Of a DNA stretch of 64,000 bases, positions 34,863-45,000 are shown one piece after another. Below the pieces are notes generated by a model. The model worked only from the letters and a program-made list of their open reading frames with translations, had not been told where the DNA came from and did not search any database. This DNA is from Pseudomonas libanensis (GTDB lineage: Bacteria > Pseudomonadota > Gammaproteobacteria > Pseudomonadales > Pseudomonadaceae). Position 1 is the first letter of the stretch. Each line of letters opens with the position of its first letter. Where the stretch lies: positions 62,001 to 126,000 of the forward strand of contig NZ_JYLH01000006.1 in the NCBI RefSeq assembly GCF_001439685.1. Direction: 5' to 3'. The position numbers and the translations under genes are program-made.

Positions 34863-35109
34863 GATCCTGATTCTTCATGAAATGAATGGATATGTGGGCT
34901 TCTTGCCCAGAACAACTGAATACATAACGTTTATTTTGGAAAAGGGCTCGTTATTTTTTGTGACTGTTGGGTATTTCAGATGGGGCTGTCGGAAGTGTTT
35001 GGAGGAGGTGTAGGAGTGATCTTTCTAGGCGGACTGGATAGAGGCACGGTTGAGCTCAGAGCGCATCACGTTGGCATCCATCATCAGATTGGCGATGGGG
35101 GTATATCTA

Positions 35110-35286
35110 TCAAAAACGGGACACCTCCTTGAAGGCGCTGGTCAAATAGCGCATGGCTACACGGTCGGCTTCCGACAGCGTGCGGAAGTGCTCAATCAAA
35201 CGTGCTTCTTCATCCGTGAGGATGCGCAGCCGACGCCTTGGCCAAAATACAAAAATTAGCTGTGAAACCCCTTTGTTTGACGACAT
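35110..35286 (-). CDS. Short protein, paralogue of the 34671-34862 product
   Basis: 58 aa from the ATG at 35286 to the TGA at 35110; it is short and easily missed. N-terminus MSSNKGVSQLIFVFWPRRRL, then the shared helical core LTDEEARLIEHFRTLSEADR and VAMRYLTSAFKEVSRF. The conserved core with divergent N-terminus argues for selection on the helical part. The Shine-Dalgarno is weak. Function unknown. Confidence 0.55.
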   Translation of the reverse strand: MSSNKGVSQLIFVFWPRRRLRILTDEEARLIEHFRTLSEADRVAMRYLTSAFKEVSRF

Positions 35287-35676
35287 GAGTCTTGTTCTCT
35301 ATCGTGATAAAACAACTGATTGTGTTGGGTGCCCTCGACCATGTCTGGACAATCTGATCAAACAAATGACGGGCGTTTGAGCAGAGTGTAGAAACCTGGT
35401 TTGAATTGTGTGAAATATTTTTTTACCGATAATTTTGTTGTCAAAAAGCGGGCATGGCGTCGACCAAGACGCGTCCGGTTGGCTATGCTTGATGACCCCA
35501 GGCCTGCTGCGAAAAGATAATAAAGAAGAGTCCTGGAAAGGGGCTCGAAGAGGCAGCGATCAGGATGGCAAACCCAGTCGATCCCCCGTGCGCCCAGTCC
35601 GGAATGCCCCCGACTTTAGAGTCAGACGCGAAGGCAGAGCATTGGCGTCGTGTTCGCGGAGCAATGGCGCCGACGG
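35287..35676. other. Intergenic stretch at the left border of the T6SS region
   Basis: About 390 bases. The first part is AT-rich (near 35370-35450) and could hold promoters; the rest borders the decayed vgrG. No convincing gene, repeat or RNA was seen. Confidence 0.4.
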
Positions 35677-37410
35677 TCAGTACTCATCAAGCAGGAACAC
35701 TCCAGTAAGGCGGCCCGTTCGGTGGAGGTGCAGAGGACCAGCCGTCGCTGATGGTGTAGGACGACAGCAGGTAGCCGCCGCCACCGGCGAGATTGGCTTC
35801 GGCGCTGGAGCGTTGATCGCCAGCTTTTTCATAGACCGACAGTTTGCTCTCGCCAGGGGCGCCACCCGGCGTCGGGGGCACACCACCTTCGCCGCGGCCA
35901 TTGTATAGCGCCTTGGAAATGATCGGCCGGTCGATGTCGCCGTTGACGAAATGCACCAGGACTTCTGGTCAATGCGCGGCAGAAATTGGGCGCCGAAGCC
36001 TCTGCCCGCGAACGCCTGACCGACGCGGATCCAGCAGGCACCGCTGTCGTTTTCGGCCTGCCAATGAAAGCGCACCCTGACCCGACCCAGTGCATCGCAG
36101 TGCACAGGCCCGCTGCTGCCGGGCGTGGTTTCACCTTCGGGGCCAACGACTATGGCGGTCTGCGGCCCATGAGCGGTCGGGCGTGGATTCAGGCGTTGGC
36201 CGGTGCCGTCGACGAGGGTAGGGCGCCAACGCTGGGTGTGCAGTACCGCGCGAAATTGCTGGGCGAAACCACTGCGGTCAGCTTCACTGAGTACTTCTGT
36301 GTCGAGCGTTTCCAGGCGCAGCAATGCTGCTGTATCAGCATCCAGTTCAGGCACACCAAATTCCAGATTATTGATGCCGTAGCTGCGTACTTCGGTGAAC
36401 AGAAAATCCTGCATATCACGCATATGCTCGGCAGCGGCCCAGGGCGTCTCGCCGAGATGAAACCGCGTGCCGGTCCGGGCGCTGCGCACGGCGCCGCGGC
36501 CTTGCCAGGACGCTTGTTCAGTGTGCATCGCTTCGATATGCAATCGGGTGTAATGCTCGGCTTCGTTGAGGTTGGCGAAGGCGTAGTCACCCACCGGGTC
36601 ATAGCTTTCCAGACCTTCGCGTTCCGGGCCGATGGGGCGCGAGGCGCTGATGGCCTGGCGACTTTTATAGTCGCAGCTCAATAGCGTGACGCGGTGGCTG
36701 CCCAATTGATGGACGCGGCCCATGAACTGAATGGTGTCCTGTTCTTCTGTCGCATCGGCGCGGTGAAAGCGTAAGCCGGTGGCACCAGCGGAAGTCGGGT
36801 CCTCAGGCAGCATGGGGCTGTCACCGAAGATGACCAGGCGATGTCCGGAGGGGCTCAGTTCATCTTCGACGAAGCAGTAGCCCAAGCCTTCCTCGGCCAG
36901 CAGTCGCTGCACGAAGTCAAAGTCACTCTCGCGGTACTGCACGCAATAGCTACGGGGTCGCACCGCGCTGAGCAGTTGCACGGCGTCGCTGGTGAAGCGC
37001 CAGCTGGCGTAATCCGCATACCCTGTGAATACCTGGTCGATGATCTCCTGCACGGTCTTGTCTTGGAACACCCTTGAGCGAAAGCTCTGGGTCAGGATCC
37101 ACAGCCAAGGCACCAGTTGCACATGGTAGCGGGTCAGCGCGCCGTCGCTGCCGATGCGCCGTGCCACATTGACCAGCCCACTGCGCCGGCACTGACGGCT
37201 ATCCGCCAGGGTGGTCAGCAGGGTGAACTTTTGGCCGAGGAGGGTGTTGAGCGGCAACGCGTGGTCGCCGGTCAAGGCCAGTACATCCCAGCGGTAAAGA
37301 TCGGACAGCACTTCATAACCGGACCAACGCTCTACATGAAGTTGGTCTAGTGTTGATTCAAGCGAGTGCAGGCGTGTGTGACTGATAATGATCGGTGCAG
37401 TTGTGCTCAT
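35677..37410 (-). pseudogene. vgrG pseudogene (frameshifted, C-terminal part missing)
   Basis: Residues 1 to about 480 read as a normal VgrG: gp27-like N-terminal part (HVERWSGYEVLSDLYRWDVL, CVQYRESDFDFVQRLLAEEG) and the gp5 OB-fold region (GRVRVRFHWQAENDSGACWI, then RVGQAFAGRGFGAQFLPRID). After PRIDQ the frame is lost. Inserting one base near 35968 restores the expected EVLVHFVNGDIDRPIISKAL and the following YNGRGEGG and TPGGAPGESKLSVYEKAG. The restored frame stops at 35687 after an unrelated-looking tail, without the gp5 needle repeats that should follow. So there is both a 1-base deletion and loss of the needle. It lies divergent to tssA; unlike the vgrG at 58207-61143. Confidence 0.8.
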
Positions 37411-37577
37411 CGGCGTTGAAATCCGTGTCGTACGCTTTATGCCTGCTGCTAAGCGAAAGTTTTAAGCGCAGGCTTGTCTGGTGGAAAAAACACAGTGATG
37501 ATTATCTGGCGTAGTTTCTGACTGGGCGTAGTGTAATCACTTACAACAGAATATTGCATCACCGGCAGGGGGTTTTA

Positions 37578-38651
37578 GTGTCTGATCTTGAAATTTTGTT
37601 ACGTGCTATAAATGGCTTACATGGTGAGGGAAAAGATCTTACATACTCGTCTGAGTTTGATGAAATACAAAAACTCCGGGAATTTGATGATCCAACGTTA
37701 GAGCAAGGTGAGTGGGTTGCCGATCTTAAAGTCGCTAATTGGCCGGAAGTAGTTAAACGGTGTTCGAAACTGTTGCGAGAGGATAGTAAAGACCTGCGTG
37801 TTGCAGGATGGCTGACGGAGGGTTGGGTCTACACCCAGGGATTCTCAGGGCTGGCCCAAGGCTACAGCTTGATTGCAGGGTTGGTTGAGCAGTACTGGGA
37901 CGACTTGTTTCCCGCCATCGAGGACGGAGACGATGTTGAGCAGCGGGTTGGTTGTCTGGCGTGGGTGCTCAAGCAGAGCTTGCGCTGGGTGTCCTCAATT
38001 CCTGTGGTGGATGATGGTGTGCGGCCGTACACGCTCTCTGACTATGCCGTGGCGCACCAGCGATCTGGCGGTGCTCGCCTTGGGGATTCCGAGCATGTAA
38101 CGCTGGAGCAGTTGGAGCGTGCCAGGGCTGCAACGCCGGTAGGGTTCTATCAACACCAATGGCTTGCAGTTCAGGAGGCAGTCGCTGCGCTAAGCGGTCT
38201 GGAGCACCAGGCAGTGGCGCGTCTAGGTGATCAGGCGCCCAGGTTTGCCGCAATCCGAGAGACGTTGGACTCCGCTTGCAGCAGTATTCAGCGGTTGGCC
38301 AAAGAAGCGGGTGTGGATGTGCGTGGGGGGGAGGAATCGAAAATTCCAGTGCTTGAGCAGCACTCCAGTCACTTGCTGCCTCCTCCTGCTGCGCCGTCAG
38401 TAACTGATGTTCAGGTCGCGGTGTCAGGCATTGCTTCGCGCGAGGAGGCGCTGAATCGGCTGCGCGAGGTGGCAAATTACTTTCGTCAGGCTGAGCCCCA
38501 TAGTCCGGTGGCTTACATGGCAAACCAAGCGGCTGAATGGGGGGAGATGCCTTTGCATGAGTGGCTCAAGGTGGTGCTGAAGGATGACGCCGCACTGGTT
38601 CGTCTGGAACAGGTGCTGGGTGTGGCCAAGGCTGCCGAAAGTGGCGGCTGA
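37578..38651 (+). CDS. tssA: T6SS protein TssA (ImpA family)
   Basis: 357 aa from the GTG at 37578 (AGGGGG upstream); the frame is open to 37554 but without a site. The ImpA N-terminal domain is recognisable: EFDEIQKLREFDDPTLEQGE, then DLKVANWPEVVKRCSKLL and LRVAGWLTEGWVYTQGFSGL. The C-terminal part carries a proline-rich linker and a helical end (SPVAYMANQAAEWGEMPLHE). TssA initiates and caps the growing sheath. First gene of the plus-strand part of the T6SS cluster; its GC content is lower at the 5' end than in neighbouring genes. Confidence 0.85.
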   Translation: MSDLEILLRAINGLHGEGKDLTYSSEFDEIQKLREFDDPTLEQGEWVADLKVANWPEVVKRCSKLLREDSKDLRVAGWLTEGWVYTQGFSGLAQGYSLIAGLVEQYWDDLFPAIEDGDDVEQRVGCLAWVLKQSLRWVSSIPVVDDGVRPYTLSDYAVAHQRSGGARLGDSEHVTLEQLERARAATPVGFYQHQWLAVQEAVAALSGLEHQAVARLGDQAPRFAAIRETLDSACSSIQRLAKEAGVDVRGGEESKIPVLEQHSSHLLPPPAAPSVTDVQVAVSGIASREEALNRLREVANYFRQAEPHSPVAYMANQAAEWGEMPLHEWLKVVLKDDAALVRLEQVLGVAKAAESGG

Positions 38652-38670
38652 CCTCTGGGTTTACTGGTGG

Positions 38671-39333
38671 TCAAGGCGAGGGGCACAAGCTCACCGAGCC
38701 CGGAAGGTCGGCGCAAATACGCTGACGACAGTCAATGCCCGCTTCGGTGTTGGCTGCCGGGCAGGCTTTGATACGTTCTTGCAGGGCTTTGCGAGTGGGC
38801 GGGGAGAGGTCGTTGTCCGGGCTTTCGATATAGCTCATCAGAGCAATCAGCACGTCTACATCGCTGGCGCGAGGTGAGGAAGTTGTGCTGTTTGCCGAGC
38901 GTGCGGCAGGGGTTTTGTGGTGAGGTTTTGCGGCTGGGGTAGGTGGTGTTTTGCTGGGAGGTGGGCTGGCGCCGGTGGCGCTGATGAGGTTTGCGGGTTG
39001 CTCCGTAGGGGCTTCGTTAAAAATCTGGGCGGACTCACTGATCATTGGTGGTGGCGTTTGCTCGCTCATGGAGGGCAAATGGTCGGGGGCATCTGTGCTG
39101 CTGGCGGTATAAGCCTCTGTGGGATTTTCAGCGACTTGAGGCGCCGAATCGAATACCCAGGCCACGCCGGTTGCGAGTGTCAGCGCGATGATGCTCAGCC
39201 AAATGTACAGAGTCTTCCTTGAGCGGGTGCTGGACTGGCCTGCGTTGTTAATCGGGCGGATATCGGGAGTGCTGCCGTCTTGAGCGTCCGCTAGCAAGCT
39301 GGGCGCTTTTGAATGTGCGTTACTTGATGTCAC
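38671..39333 (-). CDS. T6SS-linked single-pass membrane protein of unknown function
   Basis: 220 aa, GTG start at 39333. A cytoplasmic N-terminus of about 40 residues is followed by one transmembrane helix (TLYIWLSIIALTLATGVAWV), a long Pro/Thr/Ser/Ala-rich periplasmic spacer and a small C-terminal domain with four cysteines (IKACPAANTEAGIDCRQRIC, then CPSP). Orientation is opposite to tssA and tssM. I do not recognise the family. The layout, a tether with a cysteine-stapled periplasmic head, would fit a cell-envelope partner of the secretion machine. Confidence 0.6.
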   Translation of the reverse strand: MTSSNAHSKAPSLLADAQDGSTPDIRPINNAGQSSTRSRKTLYIWLSIIALTLATGVAWVFDSAPQVAENPTEAYTASSTDAPDHLPSMSEQTPPPMISESAQIFNEAPTEQPANLISATGASPPPSKTPPTPAAKPHHKTPAARSANSTTSSPRASDVDVLIALMSYIESPDNDLSPPTRKALQERIKACPAANTEAGIDCRQRICADLPGSVSLCPSP

Positions 39334-39543
39334 GGCATCGATTCCGGTATTTGGCGGCTGTTTCGCCAGTGAGGTGGTGTGCGCTTATTTGCGGGCTGGC
39401 AAGTTTGAGTGGCGCAAAATGTTGCCAGGGATTTAGGCGCAGCTCTATTTAATTTTCAATGCTGTCATTTTGATGGTGCGTCAAATTGGGGTCGCCGTTT
39501 GACGCTGGCTCTATATTTTTTTTTGAGGCGGGTTGTATACTTC

Positions 39544-40407
39544 ATGCTATTGCTCGTAGTTTTTTGTTTGACCGCAAGTGCGATTGTTTACTTGTGGTGG
39601 TTGTTGTTTCCTGAGCGCGTGTCGGCATACTCAGGATCAATAGGATGCCTCCTAAAGTCTTGTAGGAAGATTCTCTTTTCGGGCGTGGGAAGTTCTGTTT
39701 CTGTTTCTAGCAGTAGTGTTGCTCGCCTTGGATTTAGTTGTAGGCGCTGGTTATTGCCACTCGTTCATTACCAACGCCTCCTTTGGCTAATGCTTCTCTT
39801 GCTGCTGTTGCCGCCCGCATTGGTTTTCAATTTGCGCGGGACGGTGGAGCTCGAAGGGTATGGCAGCGATGTTCATCGTGGAGAGGCGCCAAGCTTGATT
39901 GCAGAGCTGTTGCGTGGTGAGCGGTTGGTGCCGCCCCGCGCGTTGCCGCCGCAGGTGTTCACCTCCCGAGAGGTAGAGCGAATTCGACCCCGCACCGGCG
40001 CGGCAGACAGGTCATGGGACAAGATGGATGCCGACTTCGTCCAGCGCCTGCTGGTGGTTTACAAGGTGATGTTGGAGCGCCATGGGTACGAAATGGTGTT
40101 GCTAGAGGGCTATCGCAGCCCGGAACGGCAAGACGTTCTTGGCCTCCTGCCAGGAACGACCAATGCCAAGGCCTGGCAGAGCTACCACCAATACGGTCTG
40201 GCGGCGGACAGTGCGTTTTTGCGAGAGGGGAAGTTGGTGATCACCGAGAAAGACCCTTGGGCGATGCGCGGATACGAGTTGTACGGGCAGGTCGCTGAAG
40301 AGCTGGGTTTAACCTGGGGTGGCCGCTGGAAACTGATGGATTTCGGGCATGTGGAACTGCGCACTGCCGGCCGTGGGCCGTCGGCCAGATCCACGCCTCA
40401 ACCCTGA
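39544..40407 (+). CDS. M15-family metallopeptidase with N-terminal membrane anchor
   Basis: 287 aa from the ATG at 39544 (GAGGCGGG upstream); an in-frame GTG at 39409 would add 45 poorly coding residues. Two hydrophobic helices (MLLLVVFCLTASAIVYLWWL and WLMLLLLLLPPALVF) precede a periplasmic D,D-/L,D-peptidase domain. The zinc site is intact: SYHQYGLAADSAF matches SxHxxGxAxD, and DFGHVEL supplies the last histidine. EGYRSPERQDVL is the usual arginine-containing segment. It would cut peptidoglycan stem peptides. Inside a T6SS cluster it may open the wall for the machine or act as a toxin; the membrane anchor favours the first. Confidence 0.78.
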   Translation: MLLLVVFCLTASAIVYLWWLLFPERVSAYSGSIGCLLKSCRKILFSGVGSSVSVSSSSVARLGFSCRRWLLPLVHYQRLLWLMLLLLLLPPALVFNLRGTVELEGYGSDVHRGEAPSLIAELLRGERLVPPRALPPQVFTSREVERIRPRTGAADRSWDKMDADFVQRLLVVYKVMLERHGYEMVLLEGYRSPERQDVLGLLPGTTNAKAWQSYHQYGLAADSAFLREGKLVITEKDPWAMRGYELYGQVAEELGLTWGGRWKLMDFGHVELRTAGRGPSARSTPQP

Positions 40408-40443
40408 GCAGATGCAGTGCTTGGGCCTACATGGAGAGCGAAG

Positions 40444-40704
40444 ATGACGCGACCTTTGATTGTAAAAGGGGATACGACCAGCCACGGCGGGATGGTGATG
40501 GAGGCCAGTGATGATTCGACGATCAACGACAAGGGCATTGCCCGCGTAGGTGATCTGGTGGCTTGTCCTGTCCATGGCCCCACAGTGATAACGACTGGCG
40601 ACGGCGACTATGAGGTGGATGACAAGGCTTCGGCCCGCGACGGTGATCTCACCACATGTGGCGCCGTGTTGATTGCAGGCCAATCCACGACGTACAGGCC
40701 GTAA
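40444..40704 (+). CDS. PAAR-domain spike protein
   Basis: 86 aa from the ATG at 40444 (GGAGAG upstream). The whole protein is one PAAR domain: KGDTTSHGGMVMEASDDSTI, GIARVGDLVACPVHG and a final CGAVLIAGQSTTYRP. The His and Cys residues are in the positions that bind zinc at the tip of the spike. No extension, so it sharpens the VgrG spike without carrying a toxin domain itself. Confidence 0.88.
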   Translation: MTRPLIVKGDTTSHGGMVMEASDDSTINDKGIARVGDLVACPVHGPTVITTGDGDYEVDDKASARDGDLTTCGAVLIAGQSTTYRP

Positions 40705-40731
40705 GTATAGGGCGAGCAGGAATGGAATCTG

Positions 40732-42063
40732 ATGTTTAAACGAGTCCTTGGCTACAAAACGCTGTGGGTAGTGTTGGTCTTTGCCGGTAGTTGGGGCTTT
40801 ACCCTGTGGTCCTGGCGTGACCATTACCGTCTGCCGACGGCGGAAGACATTGTCGCCCACTTTTTGGTGATACCCACGGCGCTGTGCCTGGGGTATTGGG
40901 GGTTGTACCAGGGCGTTGAGTGGCTGAAGCGCCGCCGACAGCCGGGGCCTGCGGAGGATCTGGCGGATGTTGAGCCGATGCTGGCCGCTGAACACGTCAT
41001 GCCAGTTCAGATACGGGATTGGAGCCTGTATTTGCCGCTTGGCGATGAGCCTGCCGGGGTTATCGAAGCGCTGAAAGCGCGTGACCGACCGGCTCTTCAC
41101 CCCACACTGAAAGACACAAACGGGTTCCCACGTCGTATTGCCTGGATTGATGCCTTGAGCACTGAGGATTTCATCGAATCAGGGCAAGACGATCCGTTAC
41201 CCATCGATGTTCGACGCGCATTACTGTTGGCTTCAGAGGTTCTCGAACCTTTGCTGATGCGCCACTTGGAGCGCGACAGTATCGATGGGAGCGAGCTTCG
41301 AAGTCCCTTGCCTGTGCATGTCCTTGTCCCCACTCGCTGGTCGATCGATACCCAAACAACGACACGCCAATGGCTGGCATCCGCCTTTACGCCGTTCTCC
41401 GAGCATGGCCTGGAGTGCCCCGTGTTTGTTCACGGTGCGAGCGACACTCGCCAGGTGCTGAATTTTATCGAGCAGTTGCGCCATGCCGAGGGTTTGGACG
41501 CGAAGTCCCATCTACAGGTCGTGGTCGCCATTGATTCGTTTATCCAGGACGATGCGCTACTTGAGGCGCTGCCGGAGGTCTCCGGAGAGGGGGCGTGCGC
41601 TCTGCTGATCGCATGTGGGCTCCCCACGGCCACAGGGCCCGTAGCGGCGATTATTCATCCGTTTCGCAGCGAACAACGAGCGCAATCGGCGGACTTGCCC
41701 GGAAAGGTGCGAGCGGCGACGCTCCAGCGCCTGCTCGAGCAATACAGCATGGACCTTCCACTGGTCAGTGTGGTGATCGCCGATGCGGATCAGCGTACCT
41801 CTCGGCAGACCGAAATCTTGGCTGCTTTGCACGCAGCGCTTCCCGAGTTGGACCCTATCGATGAATGCCTGAGTTTGCCGGTGTGCTGTGGGGAGATGGG
41901 TGCAGTGACAACGCTGGCCTCATTGGCATTAGCCGCGTCAAACAGCCTTGAGGCGCAGCAGGAAACCTTGCTGGTGTCGGTTCAGGATCCCTTTTGGCGA
42001 GCAGTCTGCCGCATTCAGCCCTCGCCGCCACCGGCTCCAAAGCCTCTTCAAGACTTCGCATGA
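40732..42063 (+). CDS. T6SS-cluster membrane protein of unknown function
   Basis: 443 aa. Two hydrophobic segments near the N-terminus (LWVVLVFAGSWGFTLWSW and IVAHFLVIPTALCLGYWGLY) are followed by a soluble domain of about 370 residues. This contains VHVLVPTRWSIDTQTTTRQW, LQVVVAIDSFIQDDALLEAL and ACALLIACGLPTATGPVAAI. The last part looks like a beta-ketoacyl-synthase or thiolase-type fold fragment (alternating glycines and small residues), but no catalytic motif is clear. It sits between PAAR and tssM, all on the plus strand, so a role in the secretion machine is likely. Confidence 0.6.
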   Translation: MFKRVLGYKTLWVVLVFAGSWGFTLWSWRDHYRLPTAEDIVAHFLVIPTALCLGYWGLYQGVEWLKRRRQPGPAEDLADVEPMLAAEHVMPVQIRDWSLYLPLGDEPAGVIEALKARDRPALHPTLKDTNGFPRRIAWIDALSTEDFIESGQDDPLPIDVRRALLLASEVLEPLLMRHLERDSIDGSELRSPLPVHVLVPTRWSIDTQTTTRQWLASAFTPFSEHGLECPVFVHGASDTRQVLNFIEQLRHAEGLDAKSHLQVVVAIDSFIQDDALLEALPEVSGEGACALLIACGLPTATGPVAAIIHPFRSEQRAQSADLPGKVRAATLQRLLEQYSMDLPLVSVVIADADQRTSRQTEILAALHAALPELDPIDECLSLPVCCGEMGAVTTLASLALAASNSLEAQQETLLVSVQDPFWRAVCRIQPSPPPAPKPLQDFA

Positions 42064-42099
42064 ATTTGCGTATCACGTTAGCCCCGGGAACTGTTCACA

Positions 42100-45000
42100 A
42101 TGATTAACCGCTTCTCCGCTTTTTTTTCCAACTCTCGCGTGCTCGCTGTTGTCGGGCTCTTGATCGTTGCAGGCTTGCTCCTTCTTAATGCTGCCACGTT
42201 GAAAAAAGTGCTCCTTGCGCTCCTGGTGTTGACGCTTGTCGCATTGGCAGCCGCTTGGTTGTGGCGGCGAATCGTGGCCAAGAAATCGGCTGTGGCGTTG
42301 CATCAGATGGTGGCCGGTGGAGAGGGGGACACTCCAGAGTTACGCCAACGGCTTGAAGAGGCACTCCACGCGATCAAATCCTCGCGCCTTGGTCGGCGCA
42401 GCGGGTCAGAGGCACTGTACGAATTGCCGTGGCTGATGGTGATCGGCAACCCGGCAGCAGGTAAAAGCACAGCGGTCTTGAACTCCGGGTTGACCTTTCC
42501 CTTCAATGATCAAAAAGGCTCTGCGCTGCAGGGGATCGGTGGTACGCGCAATTGCGATTGGTACTTCACCACTGAAGGCATCCTGCTGGATACCGCCGGG
42601 CGCTATTCGGTGCAGGACGCGGACCGGGGAGAGTGGTTGTCGTTCCTGAGCCTGTTGCGCAAACACCGCCCGCGCGCGCCGATCAACGGGATTATTATCG
42701 CGGCCAGCGTTGCCGAGCTGACCGGAAATTCGCCGGAATTTGCGATTGATTTGGCCAAAAAGCTGCGCCAACGTATTCAGGAGCTGACCGAGCGCCTTGA
42801 GGTGGTCGCTCCGGTCTACGTGGTGTTCACCAAGGTCGACTTGATCAATGGTTTTAATGATTTTTTCCAGACGCTGGGACCTCAGGAACGAGAAAAAGTG
42901 TGGGGAGCCACCTTCGCTTTCAATTCTCAATCAGGCCCCGAGGCTGTCAGCCAGTTTGACCAGCACTTCGATGAGTTGTGTGACGGCCTCAAGGAGATGA
43001 GTCTGGCGCAGATGGCGCTTAACCGTGGGGGTGTCCAAGCACCGGGGTTGTTGACCTTGCCGCTTGAGTTCAAAGGCATCAAGGCCAGCCTGAGCACGTT
43101 CTTGATGGCGCTGTTCGAGGAAAATCCTTATCAGTACAGGCCGGTATTTCGAGGTTTTTATTTCACCAGTGCTGTCCAGGAAATTGCCAGCGTTTGCGGC
43201 ATGTCCAACGAAATTGCGCGGCGCTTTGGTCTGAGCGCCGCGCAACAATCAAATGTGCCTGGTGAAGAACAGCAGTTGTCCCGCCACAGCTACTTCCTCC
43301 TGGATCTGTTCCGCAAGGTGGTGTTCGCCGATCGGCAGTTGGTGCGCCAGCATTCCAGTCGTTCACGGACTCGAAAACGTTCTGTAGCGTTCCTCGGCAC
43401 CGCGTTGTTGCTCGGCGGTAGCTTGGCGGGTTGGACATGGTCCTACACCAACAATCAACAGCTGGTAAGCAACGTCCAGGCCGATTTGCGTAAGGCCCAG
43501 GACATTCAGAAGGATCGTATTGACCTGCAGTCGCGCCTTGAAGCATTGCAGGTGATTCAAGATCGGCTGGGCCAGCTACAAAAGTACCGTGACGATCATC
43601 CGTTGATGCTGGGGCTGGGCCTCTATCAGGGTGCAGCACTGGAAGCCAAATTGCGTCATGAGTATTTCCAAGGCATGCGGCAGGTGATGCTGACGCCGGT
43701 GGCGGAGCAATTGGAATCCTACCTGCGCCAGGTCAGTGCGAAATCTGCTGCGCTGAAGCCAGCGAAATCGATGGCGCCCGTCAGTACAGCTTCCGTCGGG
43801 GTCTACCAGCCCCCATCGCCGAGCAATGTCCAGGATGCTTACAACGCCCTGAAAGCGTATTTGATGCTGGGGACTGCCGAACGCGTAGAACCCGCACACC
43901 TGAGTGACCAGCTCACCCGTTTCTGGCGCCTCTGGCTGGAAGACAATCGCGGTGGCATGGACCGCGAAGACATGGCACGCCGTGCCGAACGCTTAATGAG
44001 CTTCTATATCCGCCAATCCAATGCACCCGACTGGCCCGTCCTGGATACCAAGGTCACCTTGACTGATGACTCTCGTCGTACGCTCAGTGGCGTGATGCAA
44101 GGGCTGCCGGCGCGAGACAGAGTCTATGCAGAGCTCAAAGCCAGGGCTGCCACACGTTATCCGAGTGTGACAGTTGCGGGATTGCTGGGGGAGGGTGACA
44201 AGATCTTTGCTGGAAGTTATGCCATTTCTGGCGCCTTCTCTCGAGAGGCGTGGGAAGGCTATGTGAAACAAGCCATTCGCGACGCTTCCCATAAAGAGCT
44301 GACCACCACGGACTGGGTGCTGCAGAGCGCGCGTGCGGATGACCTGACGCTGTCAGGTAGTCCAGAGCATATCCAAAAAGAGCTGGAGCAGTTGTATACC
44401 CAGGAGTACATCGCAGAGTGGAGAAAGTTTCTGCAAGGCATCACCGTTGCCAGCTTTTCCAGCTTCAGTGACGCCAGTGCGGCGATGAACCAGCTGGGTG
44501 ACCCGCAGAACTCGCCTATGCGCAAGCTGATGGAGGCGATCTACCGGCAAACATCGTGGGACAACCCCTCGCTGATCAATGAGGGGCTCAAAACGGCCAA
44601 GGGTGGATTTTTGAGTTGGTTTTCCAAGGCCCCTGACGACGCGCAGGCGTTGGCAGGCGCCAATGCCGGAGAAATTCCGGTCGGGCCCGTAGGTCTCGAG
44701 TTTTCCGGGATTGCTCGACTGATGGTGGCTCGCGACAGCGCGCCTTCACTGCTGCAAAGCTACCTGCAAAACCTGTCCGGCATTCGTACGCGTTTGAATG
44801 CCATCCAGACCCAGGGCGACCCAGGGCCAGGTGCTCGTGAGTTGATGGTGCAGACCCTGGATGCGAGCGCCACCTCCGAGTTGTCAGCTGGGCTCAGGCT
44901 GGTCGATGAGCAACTGCTGTCCAGCATGGAAGATGGCCAGCGTCGCACGTTACGGCCGCTGTTGTTATGGCCGATGATCCAAACATTCGGTGCACTGATT

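Noticed and set aside
35435..35908. Plus-strand ORF opposite the decayed vgrG
   Set aside because: Half of it is antisense to vgrG sequence and the rest is Arg/Ser-rich with no ribosome-binding site.
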